From Bacteroidetes bacterium 37-13 (lineage in GTDB: Bacteria; Bacteroidota; Bacteroidia; Chitinophagales; LD1): a stretch of DNA of 64,000 nt. The notes beneath the pieces were generated by a model, which saw nothing but the letters and a program-made list of their open reading frames with translations, did no database searches and had not been told where the DNA came from. The translations under genes and the position numbers were made by a program. Of this stretch, positions 8,743-19,476 are shown in pieces. Within the stretch, counting starts at the first letter, position 1. Every line of letters begins with the position of its first letter. The DNA lies in assembly GCA_001897535.1 (NCBI GenBank), contig MKTC01000020.1:57182-121181 (forward strand), written 5' to 3'.

Positions 8743-9675
8743 TCAAAAACTCTTTAAAACCGCAGTTTCTATTTCTGCCAATAAGTTTTCAGGATTTGTT
8801 TTTTGAAATTTATTTCCGGTTACTAAATCGTGTAATTGAATGTAGCGATTGGTAATTTCATTCACAAAACTATCGGGCATAAACGGCATAGTTTGTCCAT
8901 CTTTCCCTTGGAAATTATTTGCCATCAACCACTCGCGCACAAACTCTTTTGAAAGTTGCTGCTGCGCTTCGCCTTTGGCTTGTCTTTCTGCATAGCCTTC
9001 GGCATAAAAATAGCGCGAAGAATCCGGTGTGTGAATTTCATCAATCAAGTAAACTTCACCATTGTGAACACCAAATTCATATTTTGTATCAACAAGAATT
9101 AAACCCTGTTTCAAAGCCATTTCAGAGCCGCGTGCAAATAATTTTAAAGCATACTTTTCCATAGTAGTGTAAATGGTTTCATCTACCAAGTTTCGCTTTA
9201 AAATATCTTCGCGCGAAATATCTTCATCATGTCCTTCAACCGCTTTTGTAGAAGGCGTAATAATTGGCTCCGGAAGCTTGTCGTTTTCCTTTAAACCTTC
9301 TGCCAAAGTAACACCGCATAAAACTCTTCCACCGGCTTTGTAAGTTCGCGCAGCATGACCTGCCAAATAGCCGCGCACCACCATTTCAATACGCACAGGT
9401 TCGCACTTTATTCCGATGCAAACATTTGGGTGTGGCGTTTGCTGCAACCAATTCGGGCAAATATCTTTTGTGGCTTGCAAAAAATGTGTGGCAATTAAAT
9501 TTAGCACCTGTCCTTTGTATGGAATTGGTTTTGGTAAAATATGGTCGAAAGCAGAAATTCTATCAGTAGCAATTACTGCAATTTTTGTGTCGAAAAAATA
9601 CACATCGCGTACTTTTCCATGATAAACATCTAACTGGTTCGGAAACGTAAAATTGGTAGAAGAAATAGTTTGCAT
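8743..9675 (-). CDS. purC: Phosphoribosylaminoimidazole-succinocarboxamide synthase
   Basis: SAICAR synthetase, the purine step that joins CAIR and aspartate using ATP. The ATG at 9675 gives a 310-residue protein beginning MQTISSTNFTFPNQ; a longer frame upstream is unlike the family and would run into the neighbouring gene. Signatures include VYHGKVRDVYFFD, ATDRISAFDHILP, RGYLAGHAARTY and LVDTKYEFG. The roughly 300-residue length matches the eukaryotic-like and Bacteroidota form rather than the shorter E. coli type. It starts 16 bases after the end of the YyaL-like gene on the same strand, so the two may be co-transcribed. Confidence 0.95.
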   Translation of the reverse strand: MQTISSTNFTFPNQLDVYHGKVRDVYFFDTKIAVIATDRISAFDHILPKPIPYKGQVLNLIATHFLQATKDICPNWLQQTPHPNVCIGIKCEPVRIEMVVRGYLAGHAARTYKAGGRVLCGVTLAEGLKENDKLPEPIITPSTKAVEGHDEDISREDILKRNLVDETIYTTMEKYALKLFARGSEMALKQGLILVDTKYEFGVHNGEVYLIDEIHTPDSSRYFYAEGYAERQAKGEAQQQLSKEFVREWLMANNFQGKDGQTMPFMPDSFVNEITNRYIQLHDLVTGNKFQKTNPENLLAEIETAVLKSF

Positions 9676-9691
9676 GGCGCGAATATGCAAC

Positions 9692-11665
9692 TCAAGATTG
9701 AATTTGCAGCAATGCTTCTTCCACATTTTGTGCAGGAAGTCCGCAAGTCTTGTTTTTACAAGCATAAATTGCTGTGTTTATACTTTGTTGCTTATCACTT
9801 AACGAAGGAATTAAACTTGAATTTCCACCCGCAAAAAAGCAGTTTGGCAAATAATTTCCACCCAATTTTAAGCGAGTTTCAGTAGCGTTATTTCCTGTAA
9901 TTGCTAAAATAAAAGGTTCATCTGTGAGCCAACGCATTAGCATTGCCCAGTTTGAATAGAATGAAGTGCGCTCTATAATCTGCGGCTTAAAATTCAATGC
10001 CATTGCTTTGGCTGTGCTAATAAATTTTTCGTTCTCTGTGAGTAAACCAAGTTTAAACAGGTTTTTTGCCATAGCAGAATTTGATGCGGGAATCACATTA
10101 TCAGAAGTTTCTGTTTTGCGTGCAATCAGCTTCTCTCCTACTTTATTGGTATAGTAAAAAATCTGCTTTTCTTCATTAAAAAAGTGTTCAAAACAATAGT
10201 TGCTAAGCTGTAGTGCCAGCTTCAACCATTCTTCTTTAAAAGTAACTTCGTACAACATCACAAATGCTTCTATCGTAAAAGCATAATCATCTAAAAATCC
10301 ATGAATGGTGGACTTTCCATTTTTAAAATTTCTATACAAGAAACCTTCCGGTGAAAGTTGATTTACCTTAATAAAATCAGCACTTTTTAAAGCTGCTTCC
10401 AAATAACTTTTTTCACCCAATATCAAATAAGCTTCAAGATATGCTTTCAACATTAAAGCATTCCACGCTGTGATAGTTTTATCATCTAACAATGGGCGAT
10501 TGCGCTTACTTCTTTCGCTTAAAAGTTTTTGCTTCCAAGTATGTTCTTTTGTAGCGTTAGTAACATCTTTTTCTTTTCTTATCAAATTGTTTGCGCCTTC
10601 AAAGTTTCCATTTTCGGTTACAGAATAAACCTTGCAGAAATTTTCAAATTCATCACCTAAAATCTCCTTTAACTCATCATATTCCCACACATAAAACTTA
10701 CCTTCTTCTCCATCGCTATCCGCATCTAAAGCGGTGTAAAAATTACCGTAATTTCCGGTTAGCTCACGCGCCACAAATGCAAGTGTTTCTTCCACAATTC
10801 GCTTATAGTTTTCATCTTTTGTAATTTGAAATGCTTGCGCATACAGCGATACCAACTGCGAATTGTCATAAAGCATTTTCTCAAAATGTGGAATTGCCCA
10901 GTATTCATCAACCGAATAGCGCGCAAAGCCACCGCCAACTTGGTCGTAAATACCGCCCATCATCATTTTATCTAAAGTGATGCGAACTGCATTTAAAACG
11001 CTTTCATTCTTTGAATAGAAAAAATATTGCAACAAAAACTGATAGTTGTTCGGCATCGGAAACTTAGGACTACCGTAGCTTCCTCCTAATTTTAAATCTT
11101 GATTTTGTAAAATACTTCGTGCAGCAGTAGTGTTATCTTGTTGCGTAAAATCAGTTTCATTTTTTACTTCAAAATTATCCATCATCGAAATGCCATGTGT
11201 AACATTTTCTGCCTGCTCTAACATTTTATGCTTATTGCGTTTGTTCTCTGTTACAAAATATTGTAGTATTTGAATCCAATTTTCTTTTGGGAAATAAGTG
11301 CCTGCATAAACCGGTCTGCCATCGGGCAAACAGATGGCGTTGAGCGGCCAACCACCGCGTCCGCTAATCAACTGAGCGCAATCCATGTAAATTTGATCCA
11401 CATCAGGGCGCTCTTCTCTATCTACTTTTATACTCACAAAATAAGTATTCATAATTGCCGCTACTTCTTCATCTTCAAAACTTTCGTGCTCCATTACATG
11501 GCACCAATGGCAAGCGCTGTAGCCAATACTCACAATTACTAATTTATCTTCTTCAATAGCTTTTTGCCATGTATTTTTGTTCCAAGCACACCAATTTACA
11601 GGGTTGTGTGCATGTTGCAATAAGTAAGGACTGCTCTCGTGAATTAGGTCATTTGTATATTTCAT
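9692..11665 (-). CDS. Thioredoxin-domain protein of the YyaL/SSP411 family (DUF255)
   Basis: A 657-residue protein. The N-terminal thioredoxin-like domain carries the family signature NPVNWCAWN and a CxxC-type motif [14 protein letters not shown] (Cys52, Cys55), then [14 protein letters not shown]. The C-terminal part is a six-hairpin-like alpha/alpha barrel with [33 protein letters not shown] and [15 protein letters not shown]. The family is widespread but its reaction is not established. Upstream neighbours are divergent recF and, downstream, purC. The start ATG at 11665 gives the conserved N-terminus [15 protein letters not shown]. Confidence 0.9.
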   Translation of the reverse strand: MKYTNDLIHESSPYLLQHAHNPVNWCAWNKNTWQKAIEEDKLVIVSIGYSACHWCHVMEHESFEDEEVAAIMNTYFVSIKVDREERPDVDQIYMDCAQLISGRGGWPLNAICLPDGRPVYAGTYFPKENWIQILQYFVTENKRNKHKMLEQAENVTHGISMMDNFEVKNETDFTQQDNTTAARSILQNQDLKLGGSYGSPKFPMPNNYQFLLQYFFYSKNESVLNAVRITLDKMMMGGIYDQVGGGFARYSVDEYWAIPHFEKMLYDNSQLVSLYAQAFQITKDENYKRIVEETLAFVARELTGNYGNFYTALDADSDGEEGKFYVWEYDELKEILGDEFENFCKVYSVTENGNFEGANNLIRKEKDVTNATKEHTWKQKLLSERSKRNRPLLDDKTITAWNALMLKAYLEAYLILGEKSYLEAALKSADFIKVNQLSPEGFLYRNFKNGKSTIHGFLDDYAFTIEAFVMLYEVTFKEEWLKLALQLSNYCFEHFFNEEKQIFYYTNKVGEKLIARKTETSDNVIPASNSAMAKNLFKLGLLTENEKFISTAKAMALNFKPQIIERTSFYSNWAMLMRWLTDEPFILAITGNNATETRLKLGGNYLPNCFFAGGNSSLIPSLSDKQQSINTAIYACKNKTCGLPAQNVEEALLQIQS

Positions 11666-11700
11666 GTTTTTTTGTTGTTAGAAATGAATAAATCTGCACC

Positions 11701-12765
11701 GTGATTGTACGCGATATTAAGTTGAATAATTTTAGAAACCACAGTGAGCGAAGTTTCGCTTTTGAGGCTAAAGTTACAGCTATTGTTGGAAATAATGGCA
11801 CAGGAAAAACCAATCTGCTCGATGCTGTTTACTACTTGTGCTTAACCAAAAGCAATTTATATGCGGATGATAAACAAAACGTGAAGCACGGTTCTGATTT
11901 TTTTCGTTTAGAAGGAAATTTTGAGCTTAAAAATGAAAACACAAATGTTGTTTGTAAATACTCCGGCAGTAGAAAAAAAGAGTTCTTGTTCAATGAAATT
12001 CCATACACAAAATTAAGTGAGCATATCGGTAAAATTCCTTGTGTAATGATTTGCCCTGCCGATGCAGAAATTGTGTTGGGCGGAAGCGAAGAAAGACGAA
12101 AAGTAATTGATAATACTTTATCGCAAACCGATCAGCAATATTTGAATAATTTAGTGCAATACAACAAGGTTTTAACACAACGTAATGCCGCATTAAAGCA
12201 GTTTGCCGAAACAGGAAAAACAGATAAAAATTTACTTACAATTTACAATGAGCAATTAGTTGCTTTTGGCAATTACATTTTTGAAAAACGTGCTGCTGCA
12301 TTTAAAGAAATTTTACTCTATTTCAAACAAGTTTATAGCCAAATAAGTGATGCAGAAAACGAAGCAGATTTTAGCTATAAGAGTCAATTAGAGAATAACA
12401 ATTTTGCAGAACTATTAGAGAAAAATTTACAACGGGATCTAATTTTAGAACGCACTGAAATTGGCATTCATAAAGATGATGTTGATTTTTTTTTACATTC
12501 CTTTCCGCTCAAGCGATTTGGTAGCCAAGGACAACAAAAGAGTTTCATGCTCGCCTTTAAACTCGCCATGTTTCTTTACTTACAAGCGGCAACAAAAACC
12601 ACTCCTATTCTGTTGGTTGATGACGTATTTGATAAATTAGATAAAAAGCGCGGACAAAACCTGTTAAACTTCTTCAATTCAGATAAAACAACACAAGTAA
12701 TCCTTTCTCACACCAAAACAGAGGACTTTAAAGAGGTGAATTTTGTAGAAATATTATCCATTTAG
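11701..12765 (+). CDS. recF: DNA replication/repair protein RecF
   Basis: A 354-residue SMC-like ATPase that helps load RecA on gapped DNA with RecO and RecR. The start is GTG at 11701 and gives the conserved IKLNNFRNH. Walker A is GNNGTGKT (residues 30-37), the signature region is RFGSQGQQKSFMLAFKLA, and Walker B and D-loop are LLVDDVFDKLDKKR near residue 310. The size is normal for the family. It is divergent from the YyaL-like gene with only 35 bases between starts, so their promoters must overlap. Confidence 0.95.
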   Translation: MIVRDIKLNNFRNHSERSFAFEAKVTAIVGNNGTGKTNLLDAVYYLCLTKSNLYADDKQNVKHGSDFFRLEGNFELKNENTNVVCKYSGSRKKEFLFNEIPYTKLSEHIGKIPCVMICPADAEIVLGGSEERRKVIDNTLSQTDQQYLNNLVQYNKVLTQRNAALKQFAETGKTDKNLLTIYNEQLVAFGNYIFEKRAAAFKEILLYFKQVYSQISDAENEADFSYKSQLENNNFAELLEKNLQRDLILERTEIGIHKDDVDFFLHSFPLKRFGSQGQQKSFMLAFKLAMFLYLQAATKTTPILLVDDVFDKLDKKRGQNLLNFFNSDKTTQVILSHTKTEDFKEVNFVEILSI

Positions 12766-12844
12766 CCTCGTTTTACTTTCTACTCAAAAGGACAACCATT
12801 TTTATTTGTTGAAATTGCTTTTCAAATTCAGCTATACTGTAATC

Positions 12845-12852
12845 TAACTTTG
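12845..12852 (+). promoter_or_regulatory. Candidate promoter of the TPR/barrel operon
   Basis: TAACTTTG matches the TAnnTTTG -7 box. It sits 20 bases before the chosen ATG of the TPR gene. No exact TTG is found at the usual spacing. Confidence 0.45.
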
Positions 12853-12872
12853 TTTCGTTACATATAGTGTAT

Positions 12873-15800
12873 ATGAAATTTTTAGTGCCGTTTATCTTTT
12901 TTGTTTCAAGTTTTCTTTCTGCCTTTTCGCAGCAAACATTGGTATATTCCGATTTGTGGGTTGCCTACCAAAAAGGTGTTGAATTATGGACTGAGAAAAA
13001 TTTTGTTTCCGCAAGAAATGCTTTTGAACAAACGCTGAATCAGCCTTTTACCAATTCAACAAAACCGGAATTACTCGTTCAGAATGCACATTTCTATATC
13101 GCTGCCTCTGCTGCTGAAAATAACGATAAAGATGCAGAGCAATTGCTCAATAATTACATTCTGCATTTCTACGAATCATCAAATAGAAAACAGATTTATT
13201 ACTACTTGGGAAAAGTACATTTTCAGAACAAAAAATACAGCGATGCAATTGTAAGTTTAGCCAAAATAAAAGATAGCGATTTACAGCCTGAACAGCGCAA
13301 CAACTATACGTTTATGCTTGGCTACAGCTATTTTACCAAAAAGAAGTTTGAAGAAGCAAAACCTTACTTCAAACAACTTTTAACGGCAGAAGAGAAATAC
13401 TTTTATCCTGCAAATTACTATTACGCTTTTATTTGCTTTTACACCAAAGATTTTAATGCAGCACTCGAAAGCTTTTTAAAAATTCAAGATTCAAAAATGT
13501 ATGCAGGCGTAATTCCTTATTACGTTGCACAAATTTATTACGCCCAGCAAAATTATAAGAAAGTGATAGAATATGTTCCCACAAAAGTGAACGATAGCGG
13601 TGTGATGTATAAGCCCGAATTGAATTTTTTATTGGGGCAAGCATACTTCCAAATTTCAGATTACACAAAAGCGTTGCCACTGTTAGATGCCTATCTTTCA
13701 AAACAGAGTAAGGCAAACAAACACGAGCTTTACCAACTTGCGTATTCGCAATACAAAACAGGCGATTACAAACGCGCAATTGAAAACTTTGTTCAGCTAA
13801 ATTTGCTCAACGATACGCTTGGACAAAATGCAACTTATGCTTTGGCAGATTGCTATTTAAAAACAAACCAAAAAGAGAAAGCAATGACGGCTTTCCAAAG
13901 TGCTTCTAACATGAATTTTGATAAAGAAATTCAAAAGATAGCACAGTTTAACTATGGCAAACTTTTGGTTGAAACTGAAAGTTACAGCGAAGCGGTGAAT
14001 ACTTTGAAATTGTTTGTAGAAAACAATTCCGGTAGTAACCTTTACGAAGAAGCAAATGAACTTTTGGCAACAGCACTTTTCCAAACTAAAAACTATGAAG
14101 CTGCTTATCAACTTATTGAAAGCATGAACCTGAGAAGTCCGAAACTAAATGATACTTATCAAAAACTAACTTACTTCCGCGCAGTACAATTATACAACGA
14201 TGCCAAGTGGGAAGAGGCTGAAACTTTGTGCGATAAAAGCTTAAAAATAGTAAGCGATAAAAACATCACTGCGAAAGCATTTTTTTTGAAAGCCCAAACA
14301 CAATATCAGCAAGAAAATTACAATGGCGCAGCTTCAAACTTTGCAAAGAGTTTAGAGTTTAATGCCACTTACGACAACACATTTTCTCCGTTTTTAGTCA
14401 ATTACAATATCGGGTATTCTTTCTTTAAACTAAAGCAATACAAGTATGCTGCTGCATCGTTTGAAACTGCTGTGAAAGAAAACAGCACAGGACTTTCTTC
14501 AACTCAAAAAGAAAAACTATTGCCTGATGCTTACGTGCGATTTGCTGATTGCGCTTTTGTTTCAAAACAATATGATGAAGCACTAAGTGCATATACTAAA
14601 ATTGAAGGCAGTAATTGGCCGGGTGCAGAGTACGCCTTGTTTCAAAAAGGAATTTTACTTGGTTTAAAGGGCAACAATGCAGGGAAAATAAGCACAATGG
14701 AATCATTGATTACACGCTATTCTTCGAGCCGATTCCGCGACCAAGCTTACTTTGAAATTGGTGAAACTTACTTAGAAGATGGCAACTACAATGCAGCTCA
14801 AAATGCTTATGAAAGCTTGCTTTCTAAGTTTCCTGCAAGTGTTTTAGCACCGCAAGCATATTTGAAAATCGCCTTAGTTGCCTACAATAAAAACAAAAAA
14901 CAAGAAGCGTTTGATGGTTACAAAAAAGTAGTAACGCAGTTTCCAAAAACATCGGAGGCAAAAGATGCTTTGGTTGCCATGCGCGAAATTGCTGTTGAAA
15001 TTGGAAAAACCGATGAATACGTTGCGATGGCTTCGGATTATGGAAGTATCTCTTCCGCAGCGCAAGATTCACTCACTTGGCAAGCTGCCGAAAATGCCTT
15101 TACCAACGGGGAGTATAATCGTGCCATCACATTACTTTCAAACTATATCACAAAATTCCCAATGGGATACTTTATAAACGAAGCACTGTTTGCACGTGCA
15201 GAAAGTTATATTCAAAATAAAAATTTCCCTTCTGCTTCAAACGACTTAAAAGCAGTGATAAACAACAAGCCTTTTAAGTTTTACGAGCGTGCCCTGCTGA
15301 AAGCTTCAGGCATTGCTTATTTTGAATTAAAGGATTACGCTGAAGCATTTAGCTTATACGAAAAACTACTTGCAGCAGCTTCAAATCCTGCTAATGTTTA
15401 CTCGGCACAATTAGGGCTTTTAAAATCTGCTGATAAGCTAAACTACGATGCGAAAATAACTGAGTATGCTGATTTAGTTCTTCAAAACAAACAACTAAAC
15501 GAAACTGATTTAGTTGAAATAAGCTACATGAAAGGAAGAGCTTTATACCGCCTACAACAATACGATATTGCCTTGCCTTTACTGAATAAAGTTGCCGCTG
15601 CCGCAGTAAGCAAAAAAGCTGCTGAGTGCAAATATTACACTTGTAAAATTGCTTATCTAAATCAACAATACAAAGCTTCTTTGGATAGTTGCATTAAGCT
15701 AAAAAACAAATTTGCTGCTTATGAATACTGGGTGGTAAAAACCTTTGTTTTAATGGCTGATAATTACATTGCATTAGGCAATACTTTCCAAGCAAAAGCA

Positions 15801-15965
15801 ACATTAGAAAGTATTGTAAACAACTATCATGGCGATGCTGAATTAGAAAAAGAAGCAGCAGAAAAATTAGAAAGTTTACGCGAAACTGAATTGAATAAAT
15901 CTAAGTTATTTCAAACCGTTCCGAGCGATAGTTTAATTATGGAAAACCCAAACGATTTTAAATAA
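12873..15965 (+). CDS. Large secreted tetratricopeptide-repeat protein
   Basis: About 1030 residues with a signal peptide (MKFLVPFIFFVSSFLSAFS) and TPR units over nearly the whole length: YYYLGKVHFQNKKYSDAIV, YAFICFYTKDFNAALESF, AYFEIGETYLEDGNYNAAQ and many more. Such proteins are protein-binding scaffolds in the periplasm or at the outer membrane. The ATG at 12873 is chosen because it places the signal peptide at the N-terminus; a GTG 6 bases upstream is possible. The next gene, an outer-membrane barrel, begins 7 bases after the stop, so the pair is probably one operon and may act as one envelope complex. Exact function not recognised. Confidence 0.83.
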   Translation: MKFLVPFIFFVSSFLSAFSQQTLVYSDLWVAYQKGVELWTEKNFVSARNAFEQTLNQPFTNSTKPELLVQNAHFYIAASAAENNDKDAEQLLNNYILHFYESSNRKQIYYYLGKVHFQNKKYSDAIVSLAKIKDSDLQPEQRNNYTFMLGYSYFTKKKFEEAKPYFKQLLTAEEKYFYPANYYYAFICFYTKDFNAALESFLKIQDSKMYAGVIPYYVAQIYYAQQNYKKVIEYVPTKVNDSGVMYKPELNFLLGQAYFQISDYTKALPLLDAYLSKQSKANKHELYQLAYSQYKTGDYKRAIENFVQLNLLNDTLGQNATYALADCYLKTNQKEKAMTAFQSASNMNFDKEIQKIAQFNYGKLLVETESYSEAVNTLKLFVENNSGSNLYEEANELLATALFQTKNYEAAYQLIESMNLRSPKLNDTYQKLTYFRAVQLYNDAKWEEAETLCDKSLKIVSDKNITAKAFFLKAQTQYQQENYNGAASNFAKSLEFNATYDNTFSPFLVNYNIGYSFFKLKQYKYAAASFETAVKENSTGLSSTQKEKLLPDAYVRFADCAFVSKQYDEALSAYTKIEGSNWPGAEYALFQKGILLGLKGNNAGKISTMESLITRYSSSRFRDQAYFEIGETYLEDGNYNAAQNAYESLLSKFPASVLAPQAYLKIALVAYNKNKKQEAFDGYKKVVTQFPKTSEAKDALVAMREIAVEIGKTDEYVAMASDYGSISSAAQDSLTWQAAENAFTNGEYNRAITLLSNYITKFPMGYFINEALFARAESYIQNKNFPSASNDLKAVINNKPFKFYERALLKASGIAYFELKDYAEAFSLYEKLLAAASNPANVYSAQLGLLKSADKLNYDAKITEYADLVLQNKQLNETDLVEISYMKGRALYRLQQYDIALPLLNKVAAAAVSKKAAECKYYTCKIAYLNQQYKASLDSCIKLKNKFAAYEYWVVKTFVLMADNYIALGNTFQAKATLESIVNNYHGDAELEKEAAEKLESLRETELNKSKLFQTVPSDSLIMENPNDFK

Positions 15966-15972
15966 TGCTGCC

Positions 15973-17601
15973 ATGAAAACAAGTAATAGAAAAATTAAAA
16001 AGTGGCTGCAAATATTTAGCAAAACTCTTGTGCTTGTAGCATTGCCGATTCTTTCATTTTCTCAAGGTGGCACAAACGATGAAGTGGTGGTAATTAAACA
16101 ATATCACTCTACTTTACACGATGCTGATAGAATAGAAGTGAGTCCTGAAATTCCCGAGTTTGAACAGCGCAAACAAAGCTATAATTACCAACTGCCACAG
16201 CGCGATTTTAAAACCGGATATTTTCAACCCAATCCTTTAAAACCAATTGCATTAAGCAAAGAAAAGATTGAACGCAGAAATCGCTCGTTTATTAAACTTG
16301 GCTTTGGTTTGCCTTGGATGCCGCTTGCGCAATTAGAATACAACGAACGCAAAGTGAAAGACTTTCAATTTGGATTGAATTACAATCACCTTTCGGCAGC
16401 AAGTTTTAAGAATAAATTTCAACGTTTTAGCGATGATAAAGTTGGTATTTACTTAGGTGGCACACCGGGCAAAATAGCTGTGGGCAGCGACTTTAGTTTT
16501 CACAACATAAGAAACCATTTTTATGCTTTTCCAGATTCATTAACTGAAAGAAAAAACATACTGCAACAGCTAAGAAGTTTTGATGGAAAAGTGTTTATTA
16601 AAAACACTACTGAAAACACTGCAAAATTGAACTTCAAACAAGATGTTCGGTTCAATTACTTTATGGAAACAAAAGGCAAAAGCCGCGAATGGTTTGTTGC
16701 CGGAACTACTTACTTAGAAAGAGCATTTGCAAAAGTTCACCACGCGGAAGCAGATTTCGATTTCGACATTTCTAATTACCGCGACACAGCTTCATTACAG
16801 CGAAACATTTTTCAGTTTAAACTTGGCTATTTCTTTGATAATGACGACTGGTTTTTGAAAGCAAAAGCCGGAATGGCAATTGATGGCAAAAAAGTTTATC
16901 CGTTAGTTCAAATTAGTGCAGAAAAACTGCTCTATCAATCAGCAATTATTGCATTTGTAGATTGGGATTGGAATTTTCATAAAAACTCATTTGCCCAATT
17001 TGCAATGAACAACAATTTTGTGAGCAGTTCACTCAACCTCACTAATACACGCAGAAGTGATTTACAAGGTGGTTTAAAAGGAACTATAAATGGCTTTTCA
17101 TACAATCTTGCATTTCACTATAAATACGTTTGGAACATGCCACTTTTTGTGAACGATACCAACGATATGAAGCGCTTTAAAGTAATCCACGACAATGCAA
17201 ATATTTACACTATTCATGCAGAAGCGGGCTACAACTGGCAAAACACTTTGCAGCTACTTTTAAACTTAGATTATCACATATTTAAAATGAAAACCGAAGC
17301 TAAAGCATGGCACGAACCAGGCTTAAATATTAGCCTTCGAGCAAATTACAACTTAAAGGATAAGTTTATTTTAGGCGCTGAGCTTTTTGTGTTGGCACAG
17401 TCTAATGCTAAACTTGCTGATGGCTCTGCTTCAACAATTAAGGCTACTGGCGATTTGAACTTAAGTGTAGAATACATTTTCAAAAATTACCTATCATTCT
17501 TTCTAAACTTAAACAATATTGCACATCAAAAATACCAACGTTGGTACGGCTATCCAAGTTTGGGAATCAATGGCGTAATCGGTGCGAAATTCTCTTTTTA
17601 G
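15973..17601 (+). CDS. Outer-membrane beta-barrel protein (TonB-receptor-like barrel)
   Basis: A 542-residue exported protein with an N-terminal signal segment (about residues 8-31, ends LPILSFSQG). The body alternates polar and aromatic residues in beta-strand style (FQFGLNYNHLSAASF, LRANYNLKDKFILGAELFV) and ends LGINGVIGAKFSF, with the terminal Phe typical of outer-membrane barrels. No plug domain or TonB box is evident, so it is not a complete TonB-dependent receptor. It follows the TPR gene by 7 bases. Substrate unknown. Confidence 0.7.
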   Translation: MKTSNRKIKKWLQIFSKTLVLVALPILSFSQGGTNDEVVVIKQYHSTLHDADRIEVSPEIPEFEQRKQSYNYQLPQRDFKTGYFQPNPLKPIALSKEKIERRNRSFIKLGFGLPWMPLAQLEYNERKVKDFQFGLNYNHLSAASFKNKFQRFSDDKVGIYLGGTPGKIAVGSDFSFHNIRNHFYAFPDSLTERKNILQQLRSFDGKVFIKNTTENTAKLNFKQDVRFNYFMETKGKSREWFVAGTTYLERAFAKVHHAEADFDFDISNYRDTASLQRNIFQFKLGYFFDNDDWFLKAKAGMAIDGKKVYPLVQISAEKLLYQSAIIAFVDWDWNFHKNSFAQFAMNNNFVSSSLNLTNTRRSDLQGGLKGTINGFSYNLAFHYKYVWNMPLFVNDTNDMKRFKVIHDNANIYTIHAEAGYNWQNTLQLLLNLDYHIFKMKTEAKAWHEPGLNISLRANYNLKDKFILGAELFVLAQSNAKLADGSASTIKATGDLNLSVEYIFKNYLSFFLNLNNIAHQKYQRWYGYPSLGINGVIGAKFSF

Positions 17602-17639
17602 CAGCTTGTTCAAAGCAAAAACTTTTACATTTGCAGTTT

Positions 17640-18866
17640 ATGGCAACTTTAATTTTATATGCAATTATTGCATTTATTCTCTTTGAATTTGTACTTACAA
17701 AATCGGTTGATTTGCTTAACATGCAAACTTGGGATAAGCCTATTCCTGTTGAATTAAAAGACATTTACAAAGAAGAACAGTACGAAAAAGCAAAGGCTTA
17801 CGCAAAAGCAAATGCAAAATTAAAAACTATTTCGGGTCTATTCTCTCTTGTGGTAATTGTAGCATTTTTATGGCTAAAAGGTTTCGCTTGGGCTGATACA
17901 CTTAGTGCTTCCATTACCACACAGCCAATTTTGCAAACGCTTGTATTTTTTGCACTTATTGGTATTGCAAACTACATTTTAAATTTACCTTTTTCCTTGT
18001 ATGGAACTTTTGTAATTGAACAGAAATTCGGCTTCAACAAAACATCGTTTTCAACTTTCATAGCCGATACTTTTAAAACTATTTTATTGAGTGCAGTAAT
18101 TGGCGGAGTACTATTATCATTACTCTCCTATTTATTTCAAATTTTAGGCAATAACTTTTGGATTGCCGGCTGGATAATTGTTTCTGCATTCACTTTGTTC
18201 TTCGCAGCTTTTTACACCACTTTACTGCTTCCTGTTTTCAATAAACTTTCACCTTTAGAAGCTGGAAATTTAAGAAGTGCTATTGAGAAATATAGTTCTA
18301 CTGTGGCATTTCCGCTCACTAATATTTTTGTGATTGACGGCAGTAAACGCAGCGCAAAAGCAAATGCTTTTTTTAGCGGCTTAGGCGGCAAAAAGAATAT
18401 TGTTTTATACGATACGCTTATTAAAGATTTAACTCAAGAAGAAATAACCGCTGTATTGGCGCACGAAGTTGGGCATTACAAGCGCAAGCACGTTCAAAAA
18501 AGTATGTTGCTGAGCGTAGTACAAATTGGTGTAATGTTTTTTGTATTCGGCTGGCTTTCGAGCAACCCGATAATGGGCGAAGTGCTTGGAGCTGAAAAAA
18601 ATAATTTTCATTTATCGCTCATCACCTTCTCGCTTTTGTTTAGCCCAATAAGTTTAGTAACAGGAATTTTAATGAATATCTACTCGCGCAAAAATGAATA
18701 CGAGGCCGATAACTATGCCAAAACTACTTTTGCAGCTGAGCCGCTTATCACAGCATTAAAAAAACTCACAGTAAACCATTTGGGCAATCCTCAGCCGCAT
18801 CCGGCATTTATTTTCTTACATTATTCGCACCCAACTTTGCTGCAAAGAATGAAAGCCATGCAATAA
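17640..18866 (+). CDS. M48-family (Ste24-like) zinc metalloprotease
   Basis: A 408-residue integral membrane protease. The zinc motif HEVGH is at residues 275-279 (VLAHEVGHYKRKH) and the third ligand lies in NEYEADNYA. Also visible are FNKLSPLE, the DGSKRSAKANAFFSGLG block just before the active site and at least five hydrophobic helices. These features match the CAAX-protease/Ste24 subgroup of M48. In bacteria such enzymes are linked to membrane protein quality control. The ATG at 17640 is preferred because a longer frame begins inside the upstream barrel gene and adds a non-conserved tail. Confidence 0.92.
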   Translation: MATLILYAIIAFILFEFVLTKSVDLLNMQTWDKPIPVELKDIYKEEQYEKAKAYAKANAKLKTISGLFSLVVIVAFLWLKGFAWADTLSASITTQPILQTLVFFALIGIANYILNLPFSLYGTFVIEQKFGFNKTSFSTFIADTFKTILLSAVIGGVLLSLLSYLFQILGNNFWIAGWIIVSAFTLFFAAFYTTLLLPVFNKLSPLEAGNLRSAIEKYSSTVAFPLTNIFVIDGSKRSAKANAFFSGLGGKKNIVLYDTLIKDLTQEEITAVLAHEVGHYKRKHVQKSMLLSVVQIGVMFFVFGWLSSNPIMGEVLGAEKNNFHLSLITFSLLFSPISLVTGILMNIYSRKNEYEADNYAKTTFAAEPLITALKKLTVNHLGNPQPHPAFIFLHYSHPTLLQRMKAMQ

Positions 18867-18917
18867 AATCTCGTTGTATTTGCGAGAATTGAAGTTTCTT
18901 AAAAACAATAAAAAAAA

Positions 18918-18948
18918 TTGGGCTTACTGATTTGTATTGATATACTTG
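18918..18948 (+). promoter_or_regulatory. Candidate promoter, TTG-N20-TATACTTG
   Basis: TTG at 18918-18920 and TATACTTG at 18941-18948 (one mismatch to TAnnTTTG), with the 20-base spacing usual in this phylum. The ATG of the NlpC/P60 gene at 18956 is only 7 bases beyond, so the transcript would be nearly leaderless. Confidence 0.45.
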
Positions 18949-18955
18949 TTTATAG

Positions 18956-19456
18956 ATGAAGTATTTACTTGCTATTTTATTGGGCTTCACCGTACAGTTT
19001 TCTTTTTCGCAATTGATAGAAGCGGAAGACATTTCGCACATTGCCGATTTTTACCAAAAGCACGGCATTTCTATTGATAAGGTAAAGAATTTACAGCTTT
19101 ATGAAGAAGCATTTCGTTGGTTAGATACCAAATATAAATTTGGTTCAAAAACCGAAAACGCAACCGATTGCAGCGGGTTTGTAGGTAACTTGTATGAGAA
19201 AGTTTTTGGAAAAGATTTGGCACGCTCTTCAAGAGCTATGTTTCCACAGTGCGAGCCGGTAGAATCAAAAGGAGAATTAAAAGAAGGTGATTTGCTTTTT
19301 TTCAAAATATGGAAAGGCGTTATTTCGCACGTAGCAATTTATTTACAAGACGGTAAGTTTATTCACGCAGCGGTGCATGGCGGAGTGCGTATTGATAGCT
19401 TAGAACAGCCTTACTACAAAAAATATTTCTACAAAGCAGGAAGGCTTTTAGAATAA
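18956..19456 (+). CDS. Exported NlpC/P60 (C40) peptidase
   Basis: A 166-residue exported cysteine peptidase of the NlpC/P60 family, which cuts peptide stems of peptidoglycan. The signal peptide is MKYLLAILLGFTVQFSFS. The catalytic Cys is Cys72 in TDCSGFVG, the His is His125 in VISHVAIYL, and the third polar residue is probably His137 in FIHAAVHGG. There is no extra binding domain; the roughly 45 residues before the catalytic domain are short and helical. Its stop is 20 bases from the end of convergent rlmD. Confidence 0.93.
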   Translation: MKYLLAILLGFTVQFSFSQLIEAEDISHIADFYQKHGISIDKVKNLQLYEEAFRWLDTKYKFGSKTENATDCSGFVGNLYEKVFGKDLARSSRAMFPQCEPVESKGELKEGDLLFFKIWKGVISHVAIYLQDGKFIHAAVHGGVRIDSLEQPYYKKYFYKAGRLLE

Positions 19457-19476
19457 AACTCAACAAACAAAACTCT